Source of the DNA: Streptomyces graminofaciens
GTDB taxonomy: Bacteria; Actinomycetota; Actinomycetes; Streptomycetales; Streptomycetaceae
Direction of reading: 5' to 3'
Assembly (NCBI RefSeq): GCF_030294945.1
Contig: NZ_AP018448.1
Location: 3,844,001-3,908,000 of the forward strand
Length of the DNA stretch: 64,000 nt
Position numbers and translations under genes: made by a program. This document shows, one piece after another, positions 1-8,207 of this stretch (positions within the stretch are counted from its first letter, which is position 1; each line of letters opens with the position of its first letter). Under the pieces are notes generated by a model. It searched no databases and had not been told where the DNA came from. It saw only the letters and a list, made by a program, of their open reading frames with translations.

Positions 1-1031
1 TCGCCCGCTGGGGCCTGCTCGACACCGTGCTCGCCACCGGCTGCCCACCGCTGGACCCGGTGTCGTACGAGGTCGCCGACATCCGGCTGGAGGGGCTCGC
101 CCGGGGCGTGGAGGGCCAGCGCGCCGGGTACGCGCCCCGGCGCCGGGTCCTGGACCCGGTCCTGGTCGAGGCGGCGATCGCGGCCGGTGTCGAGTACCGG
201 GAGAAATGCCAGGTCACGGGGTTGCTGTACGACGAGGAGGGGCGGGTCGTCGGGGTCAGGGGCAAGTACAGCGGGGGTGGCGGGTTCACGGAGCGGGCGC
301 GTCTGGTGATCGGCGCGGACGGGATGCGCTCCACCGTCGCCGAGCTGGCCGAGGCGCCGTACACGATCCTGAACGAGCGGCTGACCTGCGCGTACTACGC
401 CTACTACACGGGCGTACCGGCGACCCTTGAGCTGTACGAGCGGGCGGGGTCCTGGGTCGCCGCCGTGGCCACCAACGACGAGGCGACGCTCGTGCTCGCG
501 TACTTCCCGCAGTCCCGCTTCGACGAGATCCGCGCCGACGCGCACGCCGCGTACCTGGAGCAGATCCGCACCACCGCGCCGAGCCTGTACGGGCGGATCG
601 ACGGCCGGGAGCCGGTGGAGCGGCTGCGCGGGACGGGCGACCAGCAGAACTTCTTCCGGCGGGCGGCGGGCCCCGGGTGGGCGCTCGTCGGCGACGCGGG
701 GCACCACAAGGACTCGATCACCGCCCGTGGAATCAGCGACGCCTTCCTGCAAGCGGAATGCCTTGTGAAACATGCGGGCGAGCGGCTGGGCGGCGATCCC
801 GCGGACCTGGACAAGGCCCTTACGTCCTACGGCGAGGAGCGGGACGCGACCCTGGTCCCGGGCTACGAGGCGACACTCTCGGTGGCCCGACTGGATCCGC
901 ACGAACAGCGATTGTCCCTGTTGCGGGCGGTACGGCAGGACTCCGAACTCACCTCGATCTATTTCGACACGGTCGCCGGAATAGGCACAGCCAGCGCCCT
1001 GTACACCCCCAAGTTGCTGGCCCTTTTGTGA
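1..1031 (+). CDS. FAD-dependent monooxygenase, 5' end cut off by the window
   Basis: The reading frame is open from the first bases (codons at 3, 6, 9 and so on), so the N-terminal FAD-binding Rossmann motif lies upstream of the window. About 343 codons remain. The visible part has the class A flavoprotein hydroxylase pattern: an Arg-rich stretch near codon 40, a VIGADGMRS segment (DG motif), and VGDAGHHKDSITARGISDAF (GD motif that contacts FAD ribose) about two thirds along. Enzymes of this type hydroxylate small aromatic or terpenoid substrates with NAD(P)H and O2. Substrate cannot be told. A GTG at 27 is internal, not a start. It ends about 200 bp before the conservon and has no obvious partner. 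Confidence 0.85.
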   Translation, partial: ARWGLLDTVLATGCPPLDPVSYEVADIRLEGLARGVEGQRAGYAPRRRVLDPVLVEAAIAAGVEYREKCQVTGLLYDEEGRVVGVRGKYSGGGGFTERARLVIGADGMRSTVAELAEAPYTILNERLTCAYYAYYTGVPATLELYERAGSWVAAVATNDEATLVLAYFPQSRFDEIRADAHAAYLEQIRTTAPSLYGRIDGREPVERLRGTGDQQNFFRRAAGPGWALVGDAGHHKDSITARGISDAFLQAECLVKHAGERLGGDPADLDKALTSYGEERDATLVPGYEATLSVARLDPHEQRLSLLRAVRQDSELTSIYFDTVAGIGTASALYTPKLLALL

Positions 1032-1227
1032 TCTTCGTCAATTGCAGAGCTTGTGCAGGTAGTTGTGGTCAAGCGGATGCTGACGGTCTGCCGATGGGCC
1101 TGATACGGTTCCATTCGGCCGCTGACATTTGCCGACGGCGTGTCAAGTCGGCGCACAGGGGGAGATGTCGGGCAAACCGCTCCACCCCTAATCGCCATCA
1201 GATTTTCGCTGTCGTACGAGGAATCAG

Positions 1228-4140
1228 ATGCCAGGCTCCCGCGACCGGCGGACACGACACAGGTCCGCCTCGCGCACATCCCTCCGGTACTCGTTCGTCG
1301 TGCCGTTCGTCGTGCCCGCGGTCCTCGCCACAGGGATCTGGGGTTACACGGCGGCCGGGCTCGTGGACGAGCAGATCCGGCTGGGGGCCGAGACGGACCG
1401 CGCCACCTCCGTCGCCGCCCCCACGCAGACCCTGCTGTCCCGGCTCCAGGAGGAGCGTCGGCTCACCGCCGTCTGGCAGACGAGCCGTACGGACTCCGAC
1501 CGTACGAAGCTGGAGGCGGCCCGCGAGAAGACGGACTCCGCCGTCACGTCGTATCGCAAGGCGTCCATGTCCGCGCTGGACACCGGCACGCTTCAGAGCC
1601 GCGCCGAGAAGCTCGACGAGGCGCTGGACAACCTCGCGGAGCGACGCAAGGCGATCGACGACCGCGAACTGAACGCCGCCGACGCGTTCCAGTACTTCAC
1701 CGGGGCCGTCTCCAGCGGGATGGACCTGTTCACCACGGCCGTCCGCAGCGACGACGCCGACCTGGTCCACGGTGCGGAGGCCACCTCGGCGGTCGTCCGG
1801 CTCACCGAGATGCTCTCCCGCGAGGACGCGCTGATCTCCGGCGCACTGCCCTCGCGCAGGATCACCGCGCAGGCCCGCACCCAGTTCGCCCAGTACCTGG
1901 CGGTCCAGCAGTCGATCCGGGCCGCGCTGGGCGTGCGTGACCTGCCCGCGGGCGGTGCCGCCTCCTACGGGGAGATCACCGACAGCGCGCAGTGGACCTC
2001 CATCGGCGTCGTCGAGGACGCCATGGCCAACGGCGAGGGCACCGACCTGCCCCGGCAGGCCCCGTCATGGCCGGCCGCGAGCGCGCTGGTCGTGGGCGAT
2101 CTGCAGGCGCTGGGCGCGGAGGTCGTCCGGGGGCACGCCGACGCCGGTTCGGAGCGCGCCGACGATCTGCTGGTGGCCACCCTGCTCGGCTCGGCCGCCA
2201 CGCTCGTCGCGCTGCTGACCGGGGCACTGCTCGCCGTGCGCGGCCGACGCTCGGCACTGGGCCGGATCGCCGAACTCCAGCAGCGTGCCGAGGAGTTGTC
2301 CGGTGTCTGGCTGCCGCAGCTGCTGTCCCGAATAGAGCGCGGCGAGCGGATCGACCCACAGCCGCTCGCCCCGCAGCGGCACTCCGCGGCCGACGAGATG
2401 GAGCGGCTCGCCACGGCCATCGACACCCTGGGCCGGGTGGCCGCCGAGACGGCCGTACGGCAGAGCCTCGGCCGTGAAGGTTCGGAGAAGGTCTTCGCGC
2501 AGCTCATCCGGCGTACGCAGATCCTGATCCACCGCCTCATCTCGCTCCTGGACGACCTGGAGCGCAAGCACGAGGACTCCGACCTGCTGAAGGACATCTT
2601 CAAGGTCGACCACCTCGCCACCCGTGTGCGCCGGCACGCGGAGAACCTGGTGATCCTCTCCGGTTCGCCGCCCACCCGCCGGATGACCGCGCCGGTCTCC
2701 ATCACCGACGTGATGCGCAGCGCGGTCGCGGAGACCGAGGCGTACACCCGGGTCAAGATCAAGAACCAGCCCGCCGACCGGCGGCTCGCGCTGACCGGCC
2801 GGGCCGTCTCGGACGTGACCCATCTGCTCGCCGAGCTGATCGAGAACGGCACGAGCTTCTCGCCGCCGGACACCCAGGTGACCGTCAGCGCCACCAAGGT
2901 CGCCAAGGGTCTCGCCATCCATGTCGAGGACCACGGCCTCGGTGTCCCGGAGGAGCTGCGGCACAAGGCGAACCACCTGCTCGCCCATCCGCCGAAGGTC
3001 GACATGACGGCCCTCGGCGAGGACCCGCGCCTCGGCCACTTCGTGGTGGCGCGGCTCGCCGAGCGCAACAACATCAAGGTGGAGCTGCGCGAGTCGGTGT
3101 ACGGCGGCACGCTCGTCGTGGTGCTGCTGCCGGGCGACCTGCTGGAAGAGATCGACTCCCCGGTCCTCGACCAGCTGACCGCGGCCGCCGCCGCGTCCAA
3201 CCTGATGGTCTCCACGGGTTCGGGCGAGCGCCCCGGGCTCGGCACGGCGCCGGGCCGGAGCGTCTCCGAGGTGTCCGAGCCCGAGATCTCCGGCGTTCTC
3301 GCGGGCGTCGGCGCCACGGTCTCCTCCGGCGCGGCCGACCACACGCTCGGCGGTGCCGCCGGGGACGTGCTGACGCACACCCGGGTGCCGGACTACAGCG
3401 GGTTCCCGGACTACGGGGGCGCGGGCCTGTTGCCCCCGGTGGACAACCCGGCCGCCGGTGCCTCCGGTTCGGCCTCCTGGACGCCGTCACCCGCTTCGTC
3501 GCCCCCGCCCTCCCAGGAGCACCCCGCACACCACATGACCGGTGGTGTGCGCGGCCACGCGGAGCCGGGTGCCGGTGGCACGGTCGGCGGGTACGGCGAC
3601 GCGGGCGGTACGACGACGGGCGGCGGGTACGGCGGCGGAGCCGGTACGACGCGTGCCGGGTACGACGGTGGCGCCGGCACGACGCGTGCCGGGTACGACG
3701 GTGGCGCCGGCACGACGCGTGCCGGTGACGGGTTCTCCGCCGGGGACGCGCGCGGTGCCCGGGACGGGTTCGGCGGTGGCGCCGTGCCCGGTGCGGGAGG
3801 GGGGTACGGGGCCCGTCCCGACTCGGCTGGTGGGAACGGGCGTCCGGCGCCCGCCTCGCCACGGCCCCCGTCGGCGGGCCGGGAGGCCTCCGAATCCCTG
3901 GCCACGCCGCAGGTCCTGCCCCAGCGGACCCGGGGGGCGAGCCTCGCACAGCAGCTCCGCAAGGAGGCCGCGGACGGCGTGGGCGAAGGCCCCGGGGAGG
4001 GCGGTCTCTCCCCGGACGCGTCCGCCCGCGCCATGATGGCCATCCAGCAGGGGCTGAAGCGGGCCCGTCTCGACGAGTCGGGCGAGCCGAACGGAACCGA
4101 CCACCGGCCGGCACCACCGCACGACCCGGGCGCCCTCTGA
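1228..4140 (+). CDS. cvnA: conservon sensor, histidine-kinase-like membrane protein CvnA
   Basis: First gene of a four-gene conservon. The 970-residue product has a TM helix at about 20-45, an extracytoplasmic helical region rich in Glu/Arg/Ala, a second TM near 313-335, a dimerisation region (IRRTQILIHRLISLLDDLE, then RRHAENLVILSG), and a HATPase domain with the N box near 534 (ELIENGTSFSPPD) and a G box (VEDHGLGVP). The last 300 residues are low complexity, with three 11-residue Gly/Tyr/Asp repeats near 805-835. In the family, CvnA is a membrane sensor that docks the CvnB-C-D GTPase module, and phosphotransfer has not been clearly shown. The ATG at 1228 is kept because the hydrophobic N-terminus follows it directly. 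Confidence 0.9.
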   Translation: MPGSRDRRTRHRSASRTSLRYSFVVPFVVPAVLATGIWGYTAAGLVDEQIRLGAETDRATSVAAPTQTLLSRLQEERRLTAVWQTSRTDSDRTKLEAAREKTDSAVTSYRKASMSALDTGTLQSRAEKLDEALDNLAERRKAIDDRELNAADAFQYFTGAVSSGMDLFTTAVRSDDADLVHGAEATSAVVRLTEMLSREDALISGALPSRRITAQARTQFAQYLAVQQSIRAALGVRDLPAGGAASYGEITDSAQWTSIGVVEDAMANGEGTDLPRQAPSWPAASALVVGDLQALGAEVVRGHADAGSERADDLLVATLLGSAATLVALLTGALLAVRGRRSALGRIAELQQRAEELSGVWLPQLLSRIERGERIDPQPLAPQRHSAADEMERLATAIDTLGRVAAETAVRQSLGREGSEKVFAQLIRRTQILIHRLISLLDDLERKHEDSDLLKDIFKVDHLATRVRRHAENLVILSGSPPTRRMTAPVSITDVMRSAVAETEAYTRVKIKNQPADRRLALTGRAVSDVTHLLAELIENGTSFSPPDTQVTVSATKVAKGLAIHVEDHGLGVPEELRHKANHLLAHPPKVDMTALGEDPRLGHFVVARLAERNNIKVELRESVYGGTLVVVLLPGDLLEEIDSPVLDQLTAAAAASNLMVSTGSGERPGLGTAPGRSVSEVSEPEISGVLAGVGATVSSGAADHTLGGAAGDVLTHTRVPDYSGFPDYGGAGLLPPVDNPAAGASGSASWTPSPASSPPPSQEHPAHHMTGGVRGHAEPGAGGTVGGYGDAGGTTTGGGYGGGAGTTRAGYDGGAGTTRAGYDGGAGTTRAGDGFSAGDARGARDGFGGGAVPGAGGGYGARPDSAGGNGRPAPASPRPPSAGREASESLATPQVLPQRTRGASLAQQLRKEAADGVGEGPGEGGLSPDASARAMMAIQQGLKRARLDESGEPNGTDHRPAPPHDPGAL
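3640..3731 (+). repeat. 33-bp in-frame tandem repeat in the cvnA tail
   Basis: Units of 33 bp start at 3640, 3673 and 3706; the last is partial. They encode an 11-residue unit reading GAGTTRAGYDG plus G. The copies differ by one synonymous change, so the expansion is recent. The repeat sits in a Gly-rich cytoplasmic tail after the ATPase domain. Confidence 0.85.
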
Positions 4141-4242
4141 GGAGCGCTCTCCCAGCGCCCAATGCTTCGACGCAACCCCCCATGGGCGCCATCTGCCCGG
4201 CGCACTCCCCTGGCGCCGACTTACTGTGAGGAACAATCAGGA

Positions 4243-4671
4243 ATGACTGAGCAGGTACAACCCGGTCCCCAACTGGACTGGCTCCTGGACGGACTCGTGG
4301 AGCGGATACCGGAGATCCGCTGCGCCGTCGTGCTGTCCGGGGACGGCCTCCTCATCGGCAAGTCGCGGGACATCCGCCGGGACGACGCGGAGCACCTGTC
4401 CGCGGTCGGCTCGGGCATGCACAGCCTTGCCCGGGGCGTGGCACGCCACTTCCACGGCGGCGAGGTCCAGCAGACCGTCATCCAGATGGAACGGGCGTTC
4501 CTCTTCGTCACCGCCGCCGGCCGGGGCGCGCGGCTCGCCGCCATCGCCTCCGAGGAGGTCGACGTCGGCATGATGGCGTTCGAGATGGGGACCCTGGTCA
4601 AGCAGGTCGGCAAGTACCTGAGTGCCGCACCTCGCGTGGAGGCCCCGTCCGGTTACTCGCAGGATGCGTGA
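4243..4671 (+). CDS. cvnB: conservon roadblock/LC7 protein CvnB
   Basis: A 142-residue protein starting MTEQVQPGPQLDWLLDGL. The ATG at 4243 is chosen because GAGGAAC lies just upstream; the frame is open further 5' but that part does not look like family sequence. The body has the roadblock/LC7 pattern (IPEIRCAVVLSGDGLLIG, later QMERAFLFVTAAGRGARLAAIAS), an alpha/beta fold that dimerises and acts as regulator or exchange factor for small GTPases such as MglB. It probably works with the CvnD GTPase under the CvnA sensor at the membrane. Its stop overlaps the start of cvnC by 8 bp, so the two are co-translated. Confidence 0.92.
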   Translation: MTEQVQPGPQLDWLLDGLVERIPEIRCAVVLSGDGLLIGKSRDIRRDDAEHLSAVGSGMHSLARGVARHFHGGEVQQTVIQMERAFLFVTAAGRGARLAAIASEEVDVGMMAFEMGTLVKQVGKYLSAAPRVEAPSGYSQDA

Positions 4672-5038
4672 ACCGCGGTGGCTCGACGATGAGCAGGCCG
4701 GACGCCATGTCCGGCCGTACGCCATCACAGGTGGCCGCACCCGCCACAGTCAGCATCACTTCACGCTGATCACCCTGGTCGTCTCGCGGTTCATCCACGA
4801 GTCCGACCAGGACCATTTAGAGCCGGAGGCCATGGCGATCCTCGCGCTCTGCCGCGACCGCGCCGTCGCGGTGGCCGAGATCGCCGGGACTCTGGATCTG
4901 CCTGTGAGTGTGGTGAAGGTGCTCTGTGGTGACCTCCTCAACGCCGAGCTGATCATTGTCCAGTCCCCGCCCGCACTGACCGAGCAGCCGAGCGTGGATC
5001 TCATCGAAAGGGTGATGGATGGTATCCGTCAGCTCTGA
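4664..5038 (+). CDS. cvnC: conservon DUF742 protein CvnC, with a TTA codon
   Basis: A 124-residue DUF742 protein. The ATG at 4664 gives the usual family start MREPRWLDDEQAGRHVRPYA followed by the TGGRT motif. The second half is winged-helix-like (AVAVAEIAGTLDLPVSVVKVLCGDLL). Partner of CvnB and CvnD; biochemical role not established. Codon 52 (4817-4819, in DQDHLEPE) is TTA, the leucine codon read only by the bldA tRNA and very rare in this genome type. The gene overlaps cvnB by 8 bp and cvnD by 20 bp, so loss of its translation would probably also reduce CvnD. Confidence 0.92.
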   Translation: MREPRWLDDEQAGRHVRPYAITGGRTRHSQHHFTLITLVVSRFIHESDQDHLEPEAMAILALCRDRAVAVAEIAGTLDLPVSVVKVLCGDLLNAELIIVQSPPALTEQPSVDLIERVMDGIRQL

Positions 5039-5618
5039 GCCGATCCTTCCCACCGCCTTGAAGATCCTCATCGCGGGCGGTTTCGGCGTCGGCAAGACCA
5101 CGATGGTGGGCTCGGTGAGCGAAGTCGACCCCCTGGAGACCGAGGAACGCATCACCACGGCGAGCGTGGGCGTGGACGACCTGGCGGGTGTCGAGAAGAA
5201 GACCTCGACCACGGTCGCCATGGACTTCGGGCGTATCACCATCTCCCCCGAACTGGTGCTCTATCTCTTCGGTACGCCGGGCCAGGACCGCTTCTGGTTC
5301 ATGTGGGACGACCTGTCCACCGGTGCCCTGGGGGCGGTCGTCCTCGCGGACACCCGGCGGCTGGACGCGTCGTTCGCCTCGATCGACTTCTTCGAGTCCC
5401 GTGACATCCCCTTCGCCGTGGGCGTGAACTGCTTCGACGGCCGCCGGGAGGCCAGCGCAGAGCAGGTCCGCCAGGCCCTCGACCTTGACCCGTCGACGCC
5501 GGTGGTCCTCTGCGATGTGCGCGAGCGGCACTCCAGCAAGAACGTGCTCCTGGCCGTGCTGGAGGCGGCACGCGATCAGGCCCAGCAGCGGCTGGCCTCG
5601 GCGGGCGGATCCTTCTGA
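5019..5618 (+). CDS. cvnD: conservon small GTPase CvnD
   Basis: A 199-residue Ras-like GTPase of the bacterial MglA/Cvn type. The P-loop is GGFGVGKTT near residues 20-28, the G3 region is LFGTPGQDRFWFMW (the usual DxxG aspartate is replaced by TPGQ, as is normal in this family), and the base-recognition stretch is VGVNCFDG, where N..D replaces NKxD. ATG at 5019 lies inside the end of cvnC (20-bp overlap), with a weak site AAAGG before it, so translation is probably coupled. It is the last gene of the conservon; no fifth-gene cytochrome P450 (CvnE) follows. Confidence 0.92.
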   Translation: MVSVSSEPILPTALKILIAGGFGVGKTTMVGSVSEVDPLETEERITTASVGVDDLAGVEKKTSTTVAMDFGRITISPELVLYLFGTPGQDRFWFMWDDLSTGALGAVVLADTRRLDASFASIDFFESRDIPFAVGVNCFDGRREASAEQVRQALDLDPSTPVVLCDVRERHSSKNVLLAVLEAARDQAQQRLASAGGSF

Positions 5619-5636
5619 CGCCTCTCAGGACGCCAA

Positions 5637-5852
5637 CTACGCCGCGTGGATGAGAAGTTCGGTGCGGCTGACGGCGTGGTCGGCGCGCGCCGAGGGCACG
5701 GTGCGGGCGTACGCGCCGGCGATCGCGTCGCACAGACCGCATCTGTGCGGCGGTTCGCCGGTCGGCCGGCCGAAGAGATGGCCCGATGCGAGGGCGTCCC
5801 CGGCGGTGGCGACGACCGCCTCGACGCGGCCCCGCGCGGCGGGCCCGCGCAT
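5637..5852 (-). CDS. small hypothetical protein, 71 aa
   Basis: ATG at 5852 has GGGGA five to six bases upstream and the frame runs 71 codons to TAG. The product is Ala/Arg-rich with one CGLC motif (PPHRCGLCDAIAGAYA). I do not recognise a family. It is convergent with cvnD and lies 17 bp after another short minus-strand frame. It could be a real small protein or the tail of a decayed gene. Confidence 0.4.
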   Translation of the reverse strand: MRGPAARGRVEAVVATAGDALASGHLFGRPTGEPPHRCGLCDAIAGAYARTVPSARADHAVSRTELLIHAA

Positions 5853-5869
5853 GGTCCCCTACGGGCCCG

Positions 5870-6007
5870 TCAGCCGAGCGGCGGACGGAAGAGCGGGTCG
5901 GCGGCGTACGCGAAGGGCTCGTGGTACGGGTTGACGCCGTCCCAGTCGTACGGATCGGTCAAGGCGTCCGGTGCGTGCTCTCGGAGTGCGGTGCGAATCG
6001 CCGGCAC
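5870..6007 (-). CDS. short frame, possibly a gene remnant, 45 aa
   Basis: The frame ending at 5870 has strongly GC-rich third positions over its last 45 codons, and the peptide (…DALTDPYDWDGVNPYHEPFAYA…) looks like ordinary protein rather than a shadow frame. The only usable start is a GTG at 6007 with no ribosome site. Upstream of that the frame runs back through the RsbW-like gene. It may be the surviving C-terminus of a truncated gene. No function can be assigned. Confidence 0.3.
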   Translation of the reverse strand: MPAIRTALREHAPDALTDPYDWDGVNPYHEPFAYAADPLFRPPLG

Positions 6008-6041
6008 GGGCCGCCCGCGGGAGGCGAGCGTAGGTCGGCGA

Positions 6042-6593
6042 TCAGGTCCAGGAGGGGTCCACCAGGCGTACGCCCGCCCCGTTCGTCGGGGTGGGCAGGG
6101 CGTACGGAGCCGTCGGAGGGTCGGTCTCGGCGGTTTCCCGGCCCTCCGACGGCAGTTCTGCCCAGACGACGCGACCGGACCGTTGTGGGGTGTCTCTGAC
6201 CCCCCAGTCGCTGCTGAGCACGCCGACCAGCATGAGCCCACGCCCGTTCTGGTCGTCGGGTCCCGGTCGACGCCGTGCGGGCAGGACTCGCCCGCTGTTC
6301 TGGTCCTCGACCTCGATGTGAAGTCCCTCCCCGGTGACGCGCAGCCGGCACACGATCCACTCGCTCGCCGTATGGGTGAGCGCGTTGGTGACGAGTTCGG
6401 AGATCACCAGGACGGCGTCCTCGCAGGTCTCGGGGTGGACACCCCACTCGTCGAGCAGCTCGCGCGCCGTCCGGCGCGCCTCGCCGACCGAGGCGGGTGC
6501 CGCGGGCAGTCCGAACACACCGGCTCTGTGCGGTTGGTACGGGTCAGGTGTGGATCGGTCCGATGTATGGGGGAGGGGGGTTGGCGGCGCCAT
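6042..6593 (-). CDS. RsbW/SpoIIAB-like ATP-binding regulatory protein
   Basis: A 183-residue protein with a HATPase_c_2 domain: ARELLDEWGVHPETCEDAVLVISELVTNAL (N box), VEDQNSGR, and DDQNGRGLMLVGVLSSDWGV (G2 box). Such proteins are anti-sigma-type serine kinases; Streptomyces has dozens, commonly next to XRE/DUF397 pairs as here. The ATG at 6593 is preferred over the longer frame because GAAAGG lies about 8 bases before it and the extra upstream residues are Arg/Trp/His-rich and unlike the family. It is divergent from the XRE gene at 6911. Confidence 0.85.
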   Translation of the reverse strand: MAPPTPLPHTSDRSTPDPYQPHRAGVFGLPAAPASVGEARRTARELLDEWGVHPETCEDAVLVISELVTNALTHTASEWIVCRLRVTGEGLHIEVEDQNSGRVLPARRRPGPDDQNGRGLMLVGVLSSDWGVRDTPQRSGRVVWAELPSEGRETAETDPPTAPYALPTPTNGAGVRLVDPSWT

Positions 6594-6910
6594 CGCCGTA
6601 TGCCTTTCGTGGGCTCTTCGCACCAGGTGGTGCCGGTGCCACGGCCGTCGCGCCATCCGCCGCGAGTCTTGAGCAATTCGCGGCGCACAGCGCTGAGTTG
6701 CGGCCACGATCTCCCCCAACCTGGCCGCGCAGCCCCAGCGTTCACCGAAGCCGTGACGGTACGTCCACTGTGGCACCCGCGAACAACACCTCGCAACCAG
6801 CAAGTTGAAATTTGCAATTCATCGGGCCCATGCTTTCTCCCGTCCCCCGAAGATCGTGCGAGACTGCGATCTCAACACGGCCGAACAGGTGAGCGGTTGG
6901 AGGTGTGGGC
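6594..6910. promoter_or_regulatory. divergent intergenic region with both promoters
   Basis: A 317-bp gap between the divergent RsbW-like and XRE genes. It must hold both promoters. The only clear compositional feature is an AT-rich patch at about 6803-6822 with a near-palindrome (TTGAAATTTGCAA), upstream of the XRE gene. No other structure was seen. Confidence 0.35.
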
Positions 6911-7786
6911 GTGACCGCGGAGACCGACTGGGGCGGCGCGCCCTCCGTGCTGCGCATGATCCTCGGCAGACAGCTGGAGGAACTGCGCACCGGCGCCGGG
7001 CTGACCTTCGAGCAGGCGGGCGAGGCGATCGGGGTGAGCCACTCCACGATCCGCCGGATGGAGGCCGCCAAGGTCGCCCGGCTCCGCCTCCCGGACGTCG
7101 AGAAACTGCTCCAGATCTACGGCGTACAGGACCAGCAGGAGATCGAGACCTTCCTGAAGTCCGTCCGGGAGGCCAACAAGCGCGGCTGGTGGCACACCTA
7201 CCGCGACGTACTGCCGGACTGGTTCGCCGCGTATCTCAGTCTGGAGCAGGCGGCGCTGCAGATCCGGGCGTACGAGCCGCAGTTCGTGCACGGACTGATG
7301 CAGACCGAGGAGTACGCGCGCGCCCTGCTGAGCGCGGGCAATCCACATGCCTCCGCCGAGGCGACCGGGCGGATGGTGGCGCTGCGCATGCGGCGCCAGG
7401 AGCTGCTGACCCGTGAGCAGCCGCCGCGGCTGTGGGTGGTGATGGACGAGACGGTGCTCAGATGGCCGGTCGGCGGGCCGGACGTGATGCGCGCCCAGAT
7501 CGACCATCTGATCGCGCTGAACCGGCTGCCGCATGTGACGGTCCAGCTGATGCCGTTCCGCAACGGGCCGCATCCCGCGATGCGGGCCGGCGCGTTCCAT
7601 CTCTTCCGGTTCAGGGCACGCGAGTTGCCGGACATCGTGTATCTCAACGGTCTGGTGGGCGCCGTGTACCTCGACAAGGGCGACGACGTCGTCGTCTACC
7701 GCGAGGCCCTGGACCGGTTGGGCGCGCAGTCGGCGCCCGCCGGAAAGACCGAGGCTCTGCTCGGTGCGATACGCAAGGAGCTCTGA
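6911..7786 (+). CDS. XRE-family regulator with DUF5753 domain
   Basis: A 291-residue protein with an N-terminal helix-turn-helix (LRTGAGLTFEQAGEAIGVSHSTIRRMEAAK, about residues 24-53) and a C-terminal DUF5753 domain (VLPDWFAAYLSLEQAA, YEPQFVHGLMQTEEYARALL, MDETVLRWPVGG, LMPFRNGPHPAM). GTG at 6911 is chosen over GTG at 6905 because GGAGG ends at 6903, leaving proper spacing only for 6911. These regulators nearly always sit beside a DUF397 gene, as here, and form toxin-antitoxin-like or developmental switch pairs; WhiJ is the best-known relative. The target is probably the local promoters. Confidence 0.92.
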   Translation: MTAETDWGGAPSVLRMILGRQLEELRTGAGLTFEQAGEAIGVSHSTIRRMEAAKVARLRLPDVEKLLQIYGVQDQQEIETFLKSVREANKRGWWHTYRDVLPDWFAAYLSLEQAALQIRAYEPQFVHGLMQTEEYARALLSAGNPHASAEATGRMVALRMRRQELLTREQPPRLWVVMDETVLRWPVGGPDVMRAQIDHLIALNRLPHVTVQLMPFRNGPHPAMRAGAFHLFRFRARELPDIVYLNGLVGAVYLDKGDDVVVYREALDRLGAQSAPAGKTEALLGAIRKEL

Positions 7787-7787
7787 A

Positions 7788-8096
7788 GTGCACCACCACA
7801 TACCCAAGGGATCAAAGGGAACACCGGACTTCCGCACAAGCACCCCGGACTTCCGGACAGGCACACCGGACATCCGCAACGGCATGCCGGCCCGCGACCT
7901 CGGTACGCAGAACTGGCTGCGGCCGTGGAGCGACGACGCGGGCGGGGCCTGCGTGGAGGTGATGCGGCTCGCCGACGGCCGGGTCGCCGTACGCCAGTCG
8001 ACGGACCCCGACGGCCCGGCGCTGGTCTTCACCCCGCGCGAGATGACGAGCTTCCTGACGGGTGTGAAGGCGGGCGAGGCCGACTTCCTCCTCTGA
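7788..8096 (+). CDS. DUF397 protein, partner of the XRE regulator
   Basis: Starts at GTG 7788, one base after the XRE stop, with AAGGAG inside the end of the XRE gene, so the two are coupled. The 102-residue product has the DUF397 core in its second half (WLRPWSDDAGGACVEVMRLADGRVAVRQS, then ALVFTPREMTSFL). The first 35 residues are unusual: three imperfect repeats of the form TPDFR/TPDIR separated by Thr/Gly. DUF397 proteins usually start just before the core, so this extension is an addition. DUF397 proteins are thought to antagonise their XRE partner. Confidence 0.88.
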   Translation: MHHHIPKGSKGTPDFRTSTPDFRTGTPDIRNGMPARDLGTQNWLRPWSDDAGGACVEVMRLADGRVAVRQSTDPDGPALVFTPREMTSFLTGVKAGEADFLL

Positions 8097-8207
8097 ACGC
8101 CCCTGCCGTGAACGACCCTGCTGCTGCTGTGACTTCTGCGAATCCCCTGTTATGCCCGACCGTGCACCTGGACACCTGGAACAGACGACTTGATGGGAGG
8201 GGCGACG

